The notes under the pieces: generated by a model
The model's database searches: none
Told to the model about the DNA's origin: nothing
What the model saw: only the letters and a program-made list of their open reading frames with translations
Made by a program: the position numbers and the translations under genes
In this document: one piece after another, positions 50,057 through 59,439 of the stretch
How the letters are laid out: every line of letters starts with the position of its first letter
How positions within the stretch are numbered: position 1 is the first letter of the stretch
Assembly: GCF_000746085.1 (NCBI RefSeq)
Contig: NZ_JQKO01000001.1
Location: forward strand, 1 to 64,000
Source: Methylocapsa aurea
GTDB taxonomy: Bacteria; Pseudomonadota; Alphaproteobacteria; Rhizobiales; Beijerinckiaceae
DNA: 64,000 bases
Reading direction: 5' to 3'

Positions 50057-51445
50057 ATGCCTGTCGATATCTGGTCGCCTGCGAGTTGGAGAGGCAAGCC
50101 GATCGAGCAAGTGCCCGACTATGCCGACGCCGCGGCGCTGGCCGAGGTCGAAGGCCAGCTCGCGGGATTTCCGCCGCTCGTTTTCGCCGGTGAGGCGCGT
50201 AAGCTCAAACGCATGCTGGGCAAGGTCGCCGCGGGCGAAGCCTTCCTGCTGCAAGGCGGCGATTGCGCCGAAAGCTTCGCCGAGCATTCCGCCGACAATA
50301 TTCGCGATTTCTTTCGAGTGTTCCTGCAGATGTCGGTGGTCGCGACTTTCGCTGCGGCTTTGCCGGTGGTGAAGGTCGGCCGGATCGCCGGTCAATTCGC
50401 CAAGCCGCGCTCGGCGCCCAATGAAAAGCTGGGCGATGTCGAACTGCCGAGCTATCGCGGCGATATTATCAACGATATTGCTTTCGCGGCGCAGGGACGG
50501 ATTCCCGATCCGGCGCGCCAGCTGATGGCCTATCGCCAGTCTGCGGCGACCTTGAATCTCCTCCGCGCTTTCGCGACCGGCGGCTACGCCAATCTCGAAA
50601 ATGCGCATCGCTGGATGCTTGGCTTCATCAAGGATAGCCCGCAATCGGCGCGCTACCAGGAACTCGCCGATCGGATCACCGAAACGCTTGGCTTCATGCG
50701 CGCGATCGGGCTCGATCCGGAATCGCATCAGGAATTGCGCCAGACCGATTTCTATACCTCGCACGAGGCCCTGCTGCTGGGCTTCGAAGAGGCGCTGACC
50801 CGGATCGATTCGACGACGGGCGATTATTACGCGACCTCGGGTCATATGATCTGGATCGGCGATCGCACCCGCCAGCCCGGCCATGCCCATATCGAATATG
50901 CGCGGGGCGTCAAGAATCCCCTTGGCTTGAAATGCGGTCCCTCGCTCGGCCCGGATGAATTGCTTTCGCTGATCGACATTCTCAACCCGGCCAATGAACC
51001 TGGCCGTTTGACCTTGATCTGCCGCTTCGGCGCCGACAAGGCGGGCGACCACTTGCCGGGCCTGATCCGCGCCGTCAAACGCGAAGGCCGCAGCGTCGTG
51101 TGGTCATGCGATCCGATGCATGGCAATACGGTCAAGGCGGCGTCCGGCTTCAAGACCCGGCCTTTCGACAAGATCATGAGCGAGATCCGGACATTTTTCT
51201 CGGCGCATCAGGCGGAAGGCACCTATGCCGGCGGCGTGCATCTCGAAATGACTGGCAAGAATGTCACCGAATGCATCGGCGGCGCGCGCGCGATCTCCGA
51301 GGCCGATTTGCATGATCGCTACCATACCTATTGCGATCCGAGGCTGAATGCGGAACAGGCGATCGAGGTCGCTTTCCTGGTCGCGGAATTGCTTAAGACC
51401 GAGCGCATCGGACGCGGCCGAAGCGAGGTCGACGCCGCCGAATAG
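50057..51445 (+). CDS. aroG: 3-deoxy-7-phosphoheptulonate synthase, class II (DAHP synthase)
   Basis: This 462-residue plant-type DAHP synthase joins phosphoenolpyruvate and erythrose 4-phosphate, the first step of the shikimate pathway. Family motifs include [12 protein letters not shown] with the metal-binding Cys, [46 protein letters not shown] and [30 protein letters not shown] lies near the end. The ATG at 50057 follows GAGG; the frame is open for 73 codons upstream but inside the gor gene. It is the only DAHP synthase in the window; feedback regulation cannot be read from sequence. Confidence 0.94.
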   Translation: MPVDIWSPASWRGKPIEQVPDYADAAALAEVEGQLAGFPPLVFAGEARKLKRMLGKVAAGEAFLLQGGDCAESFAEHSADNIRDFFRVFLQMSVVATFAAALPVVKVGRIAGQFAKPRSAPNEKLGDVELPSYRGDIINDIAFAAQGRIPDPARQLMAYRQSAATLNLLRAFATGGYANLENAHRWMLGFIKDSPQSARYQELADRITETLGFMRAIGLDPESHQELRQTDFYTSHEALLLGFEEALTRIDSTTGDYYATSGHMIWIGDRTRQPGHAHIEYARGVKNPLGLKCGPSLGPDELLSLIDILNPANEPGRLTLICRFGADKAGDHLPGLIRAVKREGRSVVWSCDPMHGNTVKAASGFKTRPFDKIMSEIRTFFSAHQAEGTYAGGVHLEMTGKNVTECIGGARAISEADLHDRYHTYCDPRLNAEQAIEVAFLVAELLKTERIGRGRSEVDAAE

Positions 51446-51464
51446 GCGTAAATCAGGGCGCATC

Positions 51465-52265
51465 ATGACCGCTTTCCCGACTCTCTTCATCTCGCATGGA
51501 GCGCCCAATCTCCTGCTGCACCAAAGTCCAGCGCGCGATTTTTTCGCGCGGTTCGGTCAAGAGTTGGGGCAGGCGCGCGGCCGGCCGCAGGCGATCCTTA
51601 TCGCCTCGGCCCATTTCGATATGAAAATCCCATCTTTCAGCGCCGATGCGAACCCCGGAATGCTTTATGATTTCAAGGGATTCGAGGATGAGCTTTATGA
51701 ACTGACTTATCCTGCCCCCGGCTTGCCTCAACTCGCGACGATCGCCGCGACGCTGTTGGAGCAATCGGGCTTTCCAACGCAGGAAATCGTCGGCCGCGGC
51801 TTCGATCATGGGGTCTGGGTTCCGCTTAAGCTACTGTACCCCGAAGCCGACATTCCGGTCGTGCAGATGGCGATCCAGGCTGATCAAGGCGCGGGTCATC
51901 ACATCGCGCTTGGCCGCGCTCTCGCGCCCCTGCGCCAACACGGGGTGCTGATCATCGGCTCCGGCGGCCTGACCCATAATCTCGAGGAGGTTTTCAACGG
52001 CGGCCGCGCCTTCGACGCGCCCGCGCTGGACTGGGTGCAGGATTTCGACGACTGGATCCTCGCCAAGGCCGAGGCGGGCGCTATCGACGATATCGCCGAT
52101 TATCGCGTCCTCGCGCCCCATGCCAGGGAAAACCACCCGACTGAGGAGCATTTCCTGCCGCTGCCCTTTGCATTCGGCGCGGCTGGGGAAGGGGCTAAGG
52201 GAAGGCGCGTCCATGCCTCGACCGAGCGCGGAGTGATGGCGATGGACGCCTATGTCTTCGAATGA
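51465..52265 (+). CDS. DODA-type extradiol ring-cleavage dioxygenase family protein
   Basis: This 266-residue LigB-fold protein has histidines at the family positions: TLFISHGAPNLLL, IASAHFD, GFDHGVWVPLKLLYP and ENHPTEEHFLPLPFA. These form the metal site of DODA/YgiD-type enzymes, which cleave catechol-like rings or act on related aromatic substrates. Substrate is unknown. The gene follows the DAHP synthase by 19 bases, and its stop overlaps the nadE start as ATGA, so it is part of an operon with NAD synthesis. The functional reason for that pairing is not clear. Confidence 0.85.
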   Translation: MTAFPTLFISHGAPNLLLHQSPARDFFARFGQELGQARGRPQAILIASAHFDMKIPSFSADANPGMLYDFKGFEDELYELTYPAPGLPQLATIAATLLEQSGFPTQEIVGRGFDHGVWVPLKLLYPEADIPVVQMAIQADQGAGHHIALGRALAPLRQHGVLIIGSGGLTHNLEEVFNGGRAFDAPALDWVQDFDDWILAKAEAGAIDDIADYRVLAPHARENHPTEEHFLPLPFAFGAAGEGAKGRRVHASTERGVMAMDAYVFE

Positions 52266-54025
52266 TTGGGGCCATCGGTTCGCCTGAACTGGGCGTCGAG
52301 GCGCCCGCCAACCGTCTGGTCATCGGGATCGCTCAGATCAATTGCACGGTCGGCGACATCGAGGGCAATCTTGCCCGGATTCGGGCGGCCCGCGAAGAAG
52401 CCGCCGCCTTCGGCGCGGACCTTGTGATGTTTTCCGAATTGTTCATCGCCGGCTATCCGCCCGAGGACCTCGTTCTGAAACCGGCTTTCGTGGAGGCGTG
52501 CCGCGCGGCCTGCGCGGAAATCGCCTTGGAGACGAGCGATGGCGGGCCGGCGCTCCTTGTCGGGCTTCCCTTCGTCGAAGGAGGCGACTGCTACAATGCC
52601 TACGCCCTTCTCGACAAAGGGCGAATCGAGGCGGTGCGGTTCAAGGTCGATTTGCCGAATTACGGCGTTTTCGATGAAAAGCGCGTCTTCAAGCCGGGTC
52701 CCATGCCGGGGCCGATCGTCTTCAAAGGCGTGCGGATCGGCATCCCCATATGCGAAGATATTTGGGGCCCCGACCCGGTCGAATGCATCGCCGAGACCGG
52801 CGGCGAAATCCTCCTTGTTCCAAATGGATCGCCCTATTGGCGCGGCAAGGGGGACGAACGCCTGTCGGTCGCGGTCGCCCGCGTCGTCGAAAGCAAATTG
52901 CCGCTCGTCTATCTCAATCAAGTCGGCGGCCAGGACGAACTCGTCTTTGACGGCGCCTCTTTCGCGCTCAACTCCGACGCCTCGCTGGCGTTCCAGCTTC
53001 CGGCTTTCGCCTCCATGGTCGCACGGACGGTGTGGGAGCGCGGCGCCAATGGGTTTGCCTGCGTCGAGGGACCGAAGGTCAAAATCGAGGAAGGCGACCG
53101 CGCCGACTACGCCGCTTGCGTCCTTGGGCTGCGCGATTACGTCGACAAGAACGGCTTTCCCGGCGTCGTGATGGGCCTTTCGGGAGGAATCGATTCAGCC
53201 CTTTGCGCCGCGATCGCGGTCGATGCGCTGGGCGCTCGGCGCGTCCATTGCCTCATGCTGCCCTATCGCTTTACCTCGAAGGAATCGCTGGCCGACGCCG
53301 AAAGCTGCGCCCGCGCGCTGGGGCTTCGGTACGATATGCTGCCGATTTCTCCGGTTGTCGAAGGCTTCCAAACAGTGCTGGCGCCGATCTTCAAGGGAAC
53401 GGCGCCGGGTCTGACAGAGGAAAACATCCAAAGCCGCGCCCGCGGCGCCTTGCTGATGGCGGTGTCGAACAAGTTTGGCCCGATGCTGGTCACGACCGGG
53501 AACAAGTCGGAAATGTCGGTCGGCTATGCGACGATCTACGGCGATATGAATGGCGGATTCAATCCGATCAAGGACCTCTACAAGATGCAGGTCTTCCGCC
53601 TCGCTGAATTGCGCAATCGCTGGAAGCCGGATGGCGCGCTCGGACCCGATGGCGAGGTGATCGCGCCAAATATTCTCGTCAAGCCGCCTTCCGCCGAATT
53701 GCGCGAAAATCAGAAGGACCAAGATTCGCTGCCCCCCTATGAGGTGCTGGACGCGATCCTCGATGGGCTTGTCGAGAAGGAAATGCGGGTCAGCGATCTC
53801 GTCGCCTTGGGCCACGACCTCGAGACCGTGAAGCGAATCGAAAAGCTGCTTTATCTCGCCGAATATAAGCGCCGCCAGTCGGCCCCCGGCGTCAAGGTGA
53901 CCAAGAAGAATTTCGGACGCGACCGGCGCTATCCGATCGTCAATTGGTTTCGCGATCCGGGTTCCCCAAAGAGTCCCGCCTCGCCCGCGCCAAGCGGGAG
54001 CGCCGCTCCTGGCGGCGTCGAGTAA
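52262..54025 (+). CDS. nadE: Glutamine-dependent NAD+ synthetase
   Basis: The protein has 587 residues in two domains. The N-terminal nitrilase-like glutaminase (about 15-270) has the Glu-Lys-Cys triad in FSELFIAGYPPEDL, KVDLPNYGVFDEKRVF and GIPICEDIW. The C-terminal synthetase (about 285-560) has the ATP-pyrophosphatase loop GLSGGIDSALCAAI, and TTGNKSEMSVGYATIYGDM for deamido-NAD binding. It converts nicotinate adenine dinucleotide to NAD+ with glutamine nitrogen. The start overlaps the preceding dioxygenase stop. The C-terminal tail is Pro/Ser-rich and not conserved. Confidence 0.95.
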   Translation: MIGAIGSPELGVEAPANRLVIGIAQINCTVGDIEGNLARIRAAREEAAAFGADLVMFSELFIAGYPPEDLVLKPAFVEACRAACAEIALETSDGGPALLVGLPFVEGGDCYNAYALLDKGRIEAVRFKVDLPNYGVFDEKRVFKPGPMPGPIVFKGVRIGIPICEDIWGPDPVECIAETGGEILLVPNGSPYWRGKGDERLSVAVARVVESKLPLVYLNQVGGQDELVFDGASFALNSDASLAFQLPAFASMVARTVWERGANGFACVEGPKVKIEEGDRADYAACVLGLRDYVDKNGFPGVVMGLSGGIDSALCAAIAVDALGARRVHCLMLPYRFTSKESLADAESCARALGLRYDMLPISPVVEGFQTVLAPIFKGTAPGLTEENIQSRARGALLMAVSNKFGPMLVTTGNKSEMSVGYATIYGDMNGGFNPIKDLYKMQVFRLAELRNRWKPDGALGPDGEVIAPNILVKPPSAELRENQKDQDSLPPYEVLDAILDGLVEKEMRVSDLVALGHDLETVKRIEKLLYLAEYKRRQSAPGVKVTKKNFGRDRRYPIVNWFRDPGSPKSPASPAPSGSAAPGGVE

Positions 54026-54088
54026 TCAACGGGGGGGTGAAGCGATGGGCCGGCGGCGCGCGGCGATCATCCGCTCAAAGGCCTCGGG

Positions 54089-55228
54089 CTACCCCTGTTC
54101 GACGCTTGGCTCATCCTCGCGCATGCTCATTTCATTGCCGCGCCAGGTGAAATGATCGACGAACCAGGCGTCGATATAGATGATCGGGAGCATCAGGTCG
54201 CGAAGGAGAAAGACAAAGGGCATCCGCCAGGAAAAATGCCACTTGTTCGCCACGGCCAGGAGGCATTCGGGAGCAACCCAAGCGATGGCGACGGCAAAGA
54301 CGGCGCCGGTCACGCTCCAACCCAGGAAATAGGCCGCATAGGCCGCGGCCAGGCACGGAAAGGCCGCGCCGGCGAGGATTTCCGGCGCGAAAGCAAGCGG
54401 AAAAGTCTTGCGCCGGGTTCTCGCCCAGCGCAATTGCCGCAGCCAGACCTCGCGCGCGGAGCGCGATCCGAGCGGCTGTTCGAAGGGGCTGTCGACGAGG
54501 TTGACGGCGCGGCCTTGGCTGCGCACCAGTTTTGTCGAGGCGGCGTCCTCGATGATCTCGGAAGCCAGCGCGCGAATGCCGCCGCCGGCTTCGATGATAT
54601 CGCGGCGCGTCAACATGCTCTTGCCTTGAGCGAAGCCGAGCCCCACGGCTTCGGCGCAATATTGCCAGCGCGCCTCGTATGTATTGAGAAAGGCGCATTC
54701 CAGTTCCGCCCAGAGCGTTTGCGGCCGCGAGCCGAGCGGCATCGAACAGACAAGCCCGGTATCGTCCTTCCAGCTTGCCAGAAGGCGCTGAATATAATCC
54801 TTTGGCATCAACACATTGGCGTCGGCGAGGATGATCCAGTCATAGCTGGCCGCGTCCCAGCCCTTGACGCAATTGTTCAGCTTGGGATTAAGGCTCACTT
54901 TCTCGTCGCCGATGATGAGGCGCGATGGCGCGTGAGGATTGCGGGCGATCAGGCGCTCGACAAGCGGGATGACAGGGTCATAGGCGCGGGCGACGCAGAA
55001 AATCACTTCATAGGCGGGATAGTCGAGTGAAAAACTCGATCCCAAGGTTTCTTCGCAGAAATTGTCGAGCCCGCAGAGAGGCCGAACCAGACTAACTCCG
55101 GGCGCTTGGTCGGGCGCCGGCAAGGGGCGGGACCTTGGCCTTGCTCGGACCATGGCAATCCCGATGCTGACGCAATTGAGGGCGGTCAGGACGACGCAGA
55201 ATAGGATCGCTCCATATATAGTCGTCAT
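54089..55228 (-). CDS. GT21-type ceramide-glucosyltransferase-like membrane enzyme
   Basis: This 379-residue protein starts at ATG 55228 with GGAG eight bases upstream. An N-terminal membrane helix (IYGAILFCVVLTALNCVSIG) precedes a GT-A domain: VSLVRPLCGLDNFCEETL, VSLNPKLNNCVKGWDAASYD, ILADANVLMPKDY (DXD-like) and RQLRWART (the Q/RxxRW motif of processive family 2 and 21 enzymes). Three hydrophobic segments follow near the C-terminus. GT21 enzymes glycosylate lipids such as ceramide; some bacterial relatives act in hopanoid synthesis (HpnI). I cannot choose between these. It is divergent from gltX by about 110 bases. Confidence 0.8.
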   Translation of the reverse strand: MTTIYGAILFCVVLTALNCVSIGIAMVRARPRSRPLPAPDQAPGVSLVRPLCGLDNFCEETLGSSFSLDYPAYEVIFCVARAYDPVIPLVERLIARNPHAPSRLIIGDEKVSLNPKLNNCVKGWDAASYDWIILADANVLMPKDYIQRLLASWKDDTGLVCSMPLGSRPQTLWAELECAFLNTYEARWQYCAEAVGLGFAQGKSMLTRRDIIEAGGGIRALASEIIEDAASTKLVRSQGRAVNLVDSPFEQPLGSRSAREVWLRQLRWARTRRKTFPLAFAPEILAGAAFPCLAAAYAAYFLGWSVTGAVFAVAIAWVAPECLLAVANKWHFSWRMPFVFLLRDLMLPIIYIDAWFVDHFTWRGNEMSMREDEPSVEQG

Positions 55229-55341
55229 TCTTATAACTCCGCGCTGGCCTTTCCTGGAGCGGTGGTGAAAAAGCTCTATTTCAAACTTCGTCGCGCTTGG
55301 GTCAGAGAGCCCAAAGCGCGGCGCCATCGTCAGGGAAAGTG

Positions 55342-56715
55342 ATGCCGCATCCCATCGTTCGCTTCGCGCCTTCGCCGACGGGCGCCATTCACATCGGCAA
55401 CGCGCGGACGGCGCTGTTGAATTTCCTTTATGCAAAGAAGCATCATGGAACATTCATTCTTCGGTTCGATGACACTGATGTGGAAAGATCGCGGGAGGAG
55501 TTCGCCCAGGCGATCGAGGTCGATCTCGCCTGGCTCGGCATCGCGCCCGCCGTCACCTTGCGGCAATCGCAGCGATTGCCGCTCTACCATGCCGCCGCTG
55601 AAAGGCTGCGCGCGGGGGGGCGCCTCTATCCCTGTTATGAAAGCGCCGAGGAGCTTGACCGCAAGCGCAAGCGCCAGCAGGCGCGCGGCTTGCCTCCGGT
55701 CTATGACCGGGCCGCCCTTGAGCTTACGGCGCAAGAGCGCGCGCGGCTCGAGGCCGAGGGCCGGCGGCCACATTGGCGGTTCAAACTCGACCAGAAAATC
55801 GTCCGCTGGAATGATCTCGTGCGCGGCGAGAGCCACATCGATTGCGCCTCGCTCTCCGACCCCGTGCTGCTGCGCGAGGACGGCTCATATCTCTATACTT
55901 TGCCCTCGGTCGCGGACGACCTCGACCTGAAGATCAACCTGATCATCCGCGGCGAGGACCACGTCACCAATACGGCGGTCCAGCATCAGCTTTTCGAGGC
56001 TCTGGCGCCATCCGGCGCCGCGGCGGTCCCAGCCTTCGCCCATCATAACCTTCTATCTTCGGCGACCGGCGAAGGCCTTTCCAAGCGCTCTGGCTCTTTG
56101 TCGATCGGCGGATTGCGCGATCAAGGAATCGAACCTTTGGCGGTTGCAGCGGCGGCCGTGCTGATCGGCTCCTCCATAGCTCTGCATCCAATCGGCAGCC
56201 TTGACGAACTTGTCGCTTCGCTCGACCTCGAGCAGATTTCACGCACGCAGACGCGTTTTGATCCCGCCGAGCTTGCTGCGCTCTCGGCCCGCACCCTGCA
56301 TGGCTTGAGTTTTGAATCGGTGCGGGAGCGGCTCGCCGCTCATGACATCGCAGGCTACAAGGCCAAGCCTTTTTGGCTTGCCGTCCGCGGCAACCTTGAA
56401 GCCTTCCTTGACGTCGTGGATTGGTGGCGCATCGTCGAAGGCGAGATTGCAATTGCCGAAGACGCCGACTCGGGCTTGGACGCGGATTTCCTGGCGACAG
56501 CCCGCGCGGCCCTGCCGGAGGAGCCTTGGGACGAGACGGTCTGGACCGCCTGGACCAAGGTCTTGAAGGAGCGGACCGGGCGCAAGGGCAGGGCGCTGTT
56601 CCATCCCTTGCGGCTTGCCCTGACTGGTCGCGACACCGGGCCTGAACTGGCGGCGCTCCTGCCGCTGATTGGCCGGATCAAAGCGTTGGCGCGACTATCC
56701 GCACGCGCCGCTTGA
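55342..56715 (+). CDS. gltX: Glutamyl-tRNA synthetase (second, short type)
   Basis: The protein has 457 residues from [20 protein letters not shown], with HIGN as the class I HIGH signature, preceded by [26 protein letters not shown] and the KMSKS-type loop [10 protein letters not shown] are present, and [16 protein letters not shown] marks the glutamate-specific core. Many alphaproteobacteria have two GltX proteins with different tRNA preference. The overall shape is that of the second type, which lacks some C-terminal features. The last 38 bases overlap the DUF2865 gene on the other strand. Confidence 0.92.
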   Translation: MPHPIVRFAPSPTGAIHIGNARTALLNFLYAKKHHGTFILRFDDTDVERSREEFAQAIEVDLAWLGIAPAVTLRQSQRLPLYHAAAERLRAGGRLYPCYESAEELDRKRKRQQARGLPPVYDRAALELTAQERARLEAEGRRPHWRFKLDQKIVRWNDLVRGESHIDCASLSDPVLLREDGSYLYTLPSVADDLDLKINLIIRGEDHVTNTAVQHQLFEALAPSGAAAVPAFAHHNLLSSATGEGLSKRSGSLSIGGLRDQGIEPLAVAAAAVLIGSSIALHPIGSLDELVASLDLEQISRTQTRFDPAELAALSARTLHGLSFESVRERLAAHDIAGYKAKPFWLAVRGNLEAFLDVVDWWRIVEGEIAIAEDADSGLDADFLATARAALPEEPWDETVWTAWTKVLKERTGRKGRALFHPLRLALTGRDTGPELAALLPLIGRIKALARLSARAA

Positions 56716-57865
56716 GCCCATCAGGACCGATGACTTCCTGGGTTTCACCGGGGAGATGATTCGGACCGGCCGCATTCTTGGCGGTTGCGCCGAGCACCGG
56801 CGGGTTCGAGGCCGCGCCGCCGGCCAAGTCTTTGCCGGCTTTTTCCTTGCCGGCCGGATTGGTGGAAATAGGATTGGGCTCGGCGCCCGCCTTTGAGCGC
56901 CTTTTGGAATCGGCTTTGGGGGCCGACAGCTCCGCCGCTTTCTCGTCCGTCACCAGAATATCGCCCTTGCGTTCCTGGCCGAGCAGGCGCTCCGCCCCGG
57001 CGAGGGCTTCGACCCAGGATTGTCCGGGCGGTTTGCAGGTGCAGGCGGGATCGAAGCTTTTTTGAAATTTCGACGCGTTCGGCATATCAACGTAAGCTTC
57101 GCCGGTATCGAGCGAGACGGCGGTGCTTATTTCCCGGTTGGGCGATCGCGTATAGACGCTGACTGTGACATTAGGGCAGAGCGCCTGGCACAGATTGCTT
57201 AGATGGTCCGAATCGGCGCGCCGCGCCGAAATGCTGAGCGGAAAAAAGCCGCCATCGCAGGAGCGCACGCAGACCGCCTGCGAGCCGCCGCGCGCGCCGG
57301 CCTCCTCTTCATCGATTCGAGGCTGCTCTTCGAAGGGTTGGTTAGGCGCTGAATGCGGAAAGAGATCGCCGCCGCCAAAAAGCTGGTCGAAAAAGCCGCG
57401 CTGACGCGGTTGGACCGCCGCCTGAACGACGCCCCGGCAATAGGCGTTATAACGCGCCATCAGATCCGCCTTGGCGGCGGCGCGATCGGACTGGCTTCCG
57501 CCTGACTGCAATTGGCCGAGATTATTTTGCATCTGTTGAATTTGCGCATTGAGGCCTGGGCATTGCGCGGCGGCGGGGCTGCCGAAGAAAGGGATTTGCG
57601 GCCGGTCACAGCCAAGCGAGCGGGCGTAGCTGACCGCGCGATCGAGCTCCGTGCGCTGGCGGCGCAGGGCGGCGGCGTCATGGTTTGGGCGGGCGGGCGC
57701 GGCGCTGTCGAGCGCCGCGATCTGGGCGGGAATGCGGGCGCAGTCGATCCCTTGCGCGAGGGCCGGCAGAGGGCAAAGCGCGAGCGCGTAAAGCATGATC
57801 CAGAGGCTCGCGGCCAGGCATCTGCGGGGTAGGCGGATGAACGGCGGCGCGCCCATCCGGGTCAT
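56678..57865 (-). CDS. DUF2865 secreted cysteine-containing protein
   Basis: This protein of about 395 residues has a signal peptide ([22 protein letters not shown]). The DUF2865 core follows: [11 protein letters not shown] with a helical region, [20 protein letters not shown], then [20 protein letters not shown] and ANPxxCQALCPN-like [39 protein letters not shown] and [16 protein letters not shown] are further conserved parts. The C-terminal 130 residues are Lys/Pro/Ala-rich and disordered. The family is common in Rhizobiales, periplasmic and of unknown role. The ATG at 57865 has GGGAACGA upstream; earlier starts are possible. Confidence 0.85.
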   Translation of the reverse strand: MTRMGAPPFIRLPRRCLAASLWIMLYALALCPLPALAQGIDCARIPAQIAALDSAAPARPNHDAAALRRQRTELDRAVSYARSLGCDRPQIPFFGSPAAAQCPGLNAQIQQMQNNLGQLQSGGSQSDRAAAKADLMARYNAYCRGVVQAAVQPRQRGFFDQLFGGGDLFPHSAPNQPFEEQPRIDEEEAGARGGSQAVCVRSCDGGFFPLSISARRADSDHLSNLCQALCPNVTVSVYTRSPNREISTAVSLDTGEAYVDMPNASKFQKSFDPACTCKPPGQSWVEALAGAERLLGQERKGDILVTDEKAAELSAPKADSKRRSKAGAEPNPISTNPAGKEKAGKDLAGGAASNPPVLGATAKNAAGPNHLPGETQEVIGPDGLKRRVRIVAPTL

Positions 57866-58270
57866 TTCGTTCCCGGGCGCCCGATGCGATGCTGCTCTCT
57901 GGTAAGTCGCCTCTGCTTGCGTCATTTCGCCGATTTTCCATCCTAAGGTGGTATTATCATGACCATATTTGGATGTATGTACGCGCCATGGAATGCGAGC
58001 GGGGAGCCATCGAAATTGGTCCGCCAAAGCATGTTCTCAAAAACATGACCGCCTCGTTCGATCAGAACATGCTCAGATTCATTGAAACCGAGCGATTCCT
58101 TTCGGATCGGATGATTTCATCCGATCGGGGGCGGTCTAGAGCGCTTTCAGTTTCGGCGGAATCAGAAAACAGCTCTAGGTCTTTGTTTTGTCGCATTTTC
58201 TTAACGCGAACCGGTATCCACTTCGCTCGAAAATGCTCTGGCGCCTTGAACTTGCGGAGAGCCTACGCTT
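57866..58270. other. Intergenic stretch dominated by a mosaic repeat
   Basis: About 400 bases lie between the divergent DUF2865 and creA genes. Most of it (58026-58240) is a composite mosaic element. No further gene is seen; promoters for both flanking genes must lie here but are not clear. Confidence 0.5.
58026..58240. repeat. Composite mosaic element, three modules
   Basis: Module one runs AGCATGTTCTCAAAAACATG to GATCAGAACATGCTC. Module two has GAGCGATTCC and GGATCGGATGATTTCATCCG. Module three begins near GAGCGCTTTC and ends with GCGAACCGGTATCCACTTCG and GAAAATGCTCT. Modules one and two are shared with the copies at 15362, 16227 and 20093; module three shares the GCATT...AATGC arms seen in many Rhizobiales repeats. 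The modular assembly shows these units combine in different orders. Confidence 0.7.
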
Positions 58271-58804
58271 ATGTCGTCACTTATGCATCGGCTTTTAATT
58301 TCGAGCCTCGCCGCCTTTGCGGCCATGATCCTGGCCTGCGAGCGCGGCGTCGCCGGGTCGGAGGATCCGGACTTGATTTTCCGGAAGTCGACCGTTTTCA
58401 ATTTTTTGACGCCAAACGACAAACTCGCAACCTATGGAATCGATGATCCGGTGGTTGAAGGCGTCGCCTGCCATTTCACGGTTCCTGAAAAGGGCGGCCT
58501 TGCCGGAGCTTTTGGCGTTGCCGAACAGGTATCCGATATTTCGCTCGCCTGCCGTCAATATGGGCCGATCAAATTTAGGGAAAAATTCGAGCAGGGCGAC
58601 GTTGTCTTTCGCGAGCGGCGGGCGGTTCTCTTCAAGAAAATGCAGATCGTGCGTGGCTGCGACGTCAAGCGCAATATTCTGATCTATATGGTCTATAGTG
58701 ACAAGCTGATCGAAGGCTCGCCGAAAAATTCGACCTCGGCGGTGCCTTTGCAGCCCTGGGGCGGCGGAAGCGATGCGCCAAAATGCGCTGATTGGGTGAA
58801 ATAA
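58271..58804 (+). CDS. creA: CreA family protein
   Basis: This 177-residue protein has a signal peptide (LISSLAAFAAMILACERGVA) and a CreA domain: KSTVFNFLTPNDKLATYGID, VVEGVACHFTVPEKGGLAGAF, DISLACRQYGPIKF, GDVVFRERRAVLFKKMQIVR, and the very typical LIYMVYSDKLIEGSPKNSTS. CreA is a small periplasmic protein of unknown biochemistry found in many proteobacteria. Two ATG codons, 12 bases apart, could start it. It is monocistronic, next to a composite mosaic repeat. Confidence 0.93.
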   Translation: MSSLMHRLLISSLAAFAAMILACERGVAGSEDPDLIFRKSTVFNFLTPNDKLATYGIDDPVVEGVACHFTVPEKGGLAGAFGVAEQVSDISLACRQYGPIKFREKFEQGDVVFRERRAVLFKKMQIVRGCDVKRNILIYMVYSDKLIEGSPKNSTSAVPLQPWGGGSDAPKCADWVK

Positions 58805-58826
58805 GCGCGGCTTTTTGGAAAGCTGC

Positions 58827-59165
58827 TCAGTTCACGGCGTCGCCGCAGGCGACGAGGAAGGAGCCCGGCTTGATATTGGCGGGCCTTTCCTCATCCATCG
58901 CGGTCCCGGAGGCGTCCGCCGGCCCGAAGGACTTGGAGGCTTTGAGCCCATGCGCCTCGCACCAAGCGTCCGCCACGACGAGCCCGCAAGCTGATTTCGA
59001 CGCCAGGCATTCCTGAAAGCCATAGCCATCGTCCGGAGGAATGATCAAGATCCGGGTCCCGGCCGCCCTGGCCGAGATCCCCAGGGCGAAAACCGCCAGG
59101 ACGCCGCTGATCAGGAAAAGCACTGCGCGAAACATTTTGCGGCGGTCGGGAGTGGCGATGGACAT
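58827..59165 (-). CDS. Small secreted protein, possible cysteine-linked domain
   Basis: The protein has 112 residues from an ATG at 59165; an open frame extends further but has no signal or family support. A signal peptide (AVLFLISGVLAVFALGISARA) precedes RILIIPPDDGYGFQECLASK, CGLVVADAWCEAHGLKAS and NIKPGSFLVACGDAVN, with four cysteines spaced as in a compact disulfide-bonded domain. Function is unknown. It converges on creA and is divergent from cysS, with about 270 bases between. Confidence 0.7.
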   Translation of the reverse strand: MSIATPDRRKMFRAVLFLISGVLAVFALGISARAAGTRILIIPPDDGYGFQECLASKSACGLVVADAWCEAHGLKASKSFGPADASGTAMDEERPANIKPGSFLVACGDAVN

Positions 59166-59439
59166 GGCAATCTCGAAAATCTGGCGGAATCGGCGAGGTT
59201 TATTGTGTCGAAAGCGCTTGAAAATTCCGTTAACTCGCGCGAATGAATCGGCGATCAAGCCGCTCCGCTTGACGCGTGAAGGCTTCCTCGCGCATAGTTT
59301 AAAGATGACAAGCTTGATCGGCGCAGGCCGGACCATCACCATATGTATCGGCTAGCCTTGCCTCTGGCTGGAGCCGTCTTGTCCTCATAAAAGAGTTCAA
59401 CCGCGACACCGAAGGCCAGCGCAGGCTCGAGGGGAAAAT

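Noticed and set aside
48436-50097. A 553-codon open frame opposite gor
   Set aside because: Antisense to the clear reductase gene, with no motifs and no ribosome binding site.
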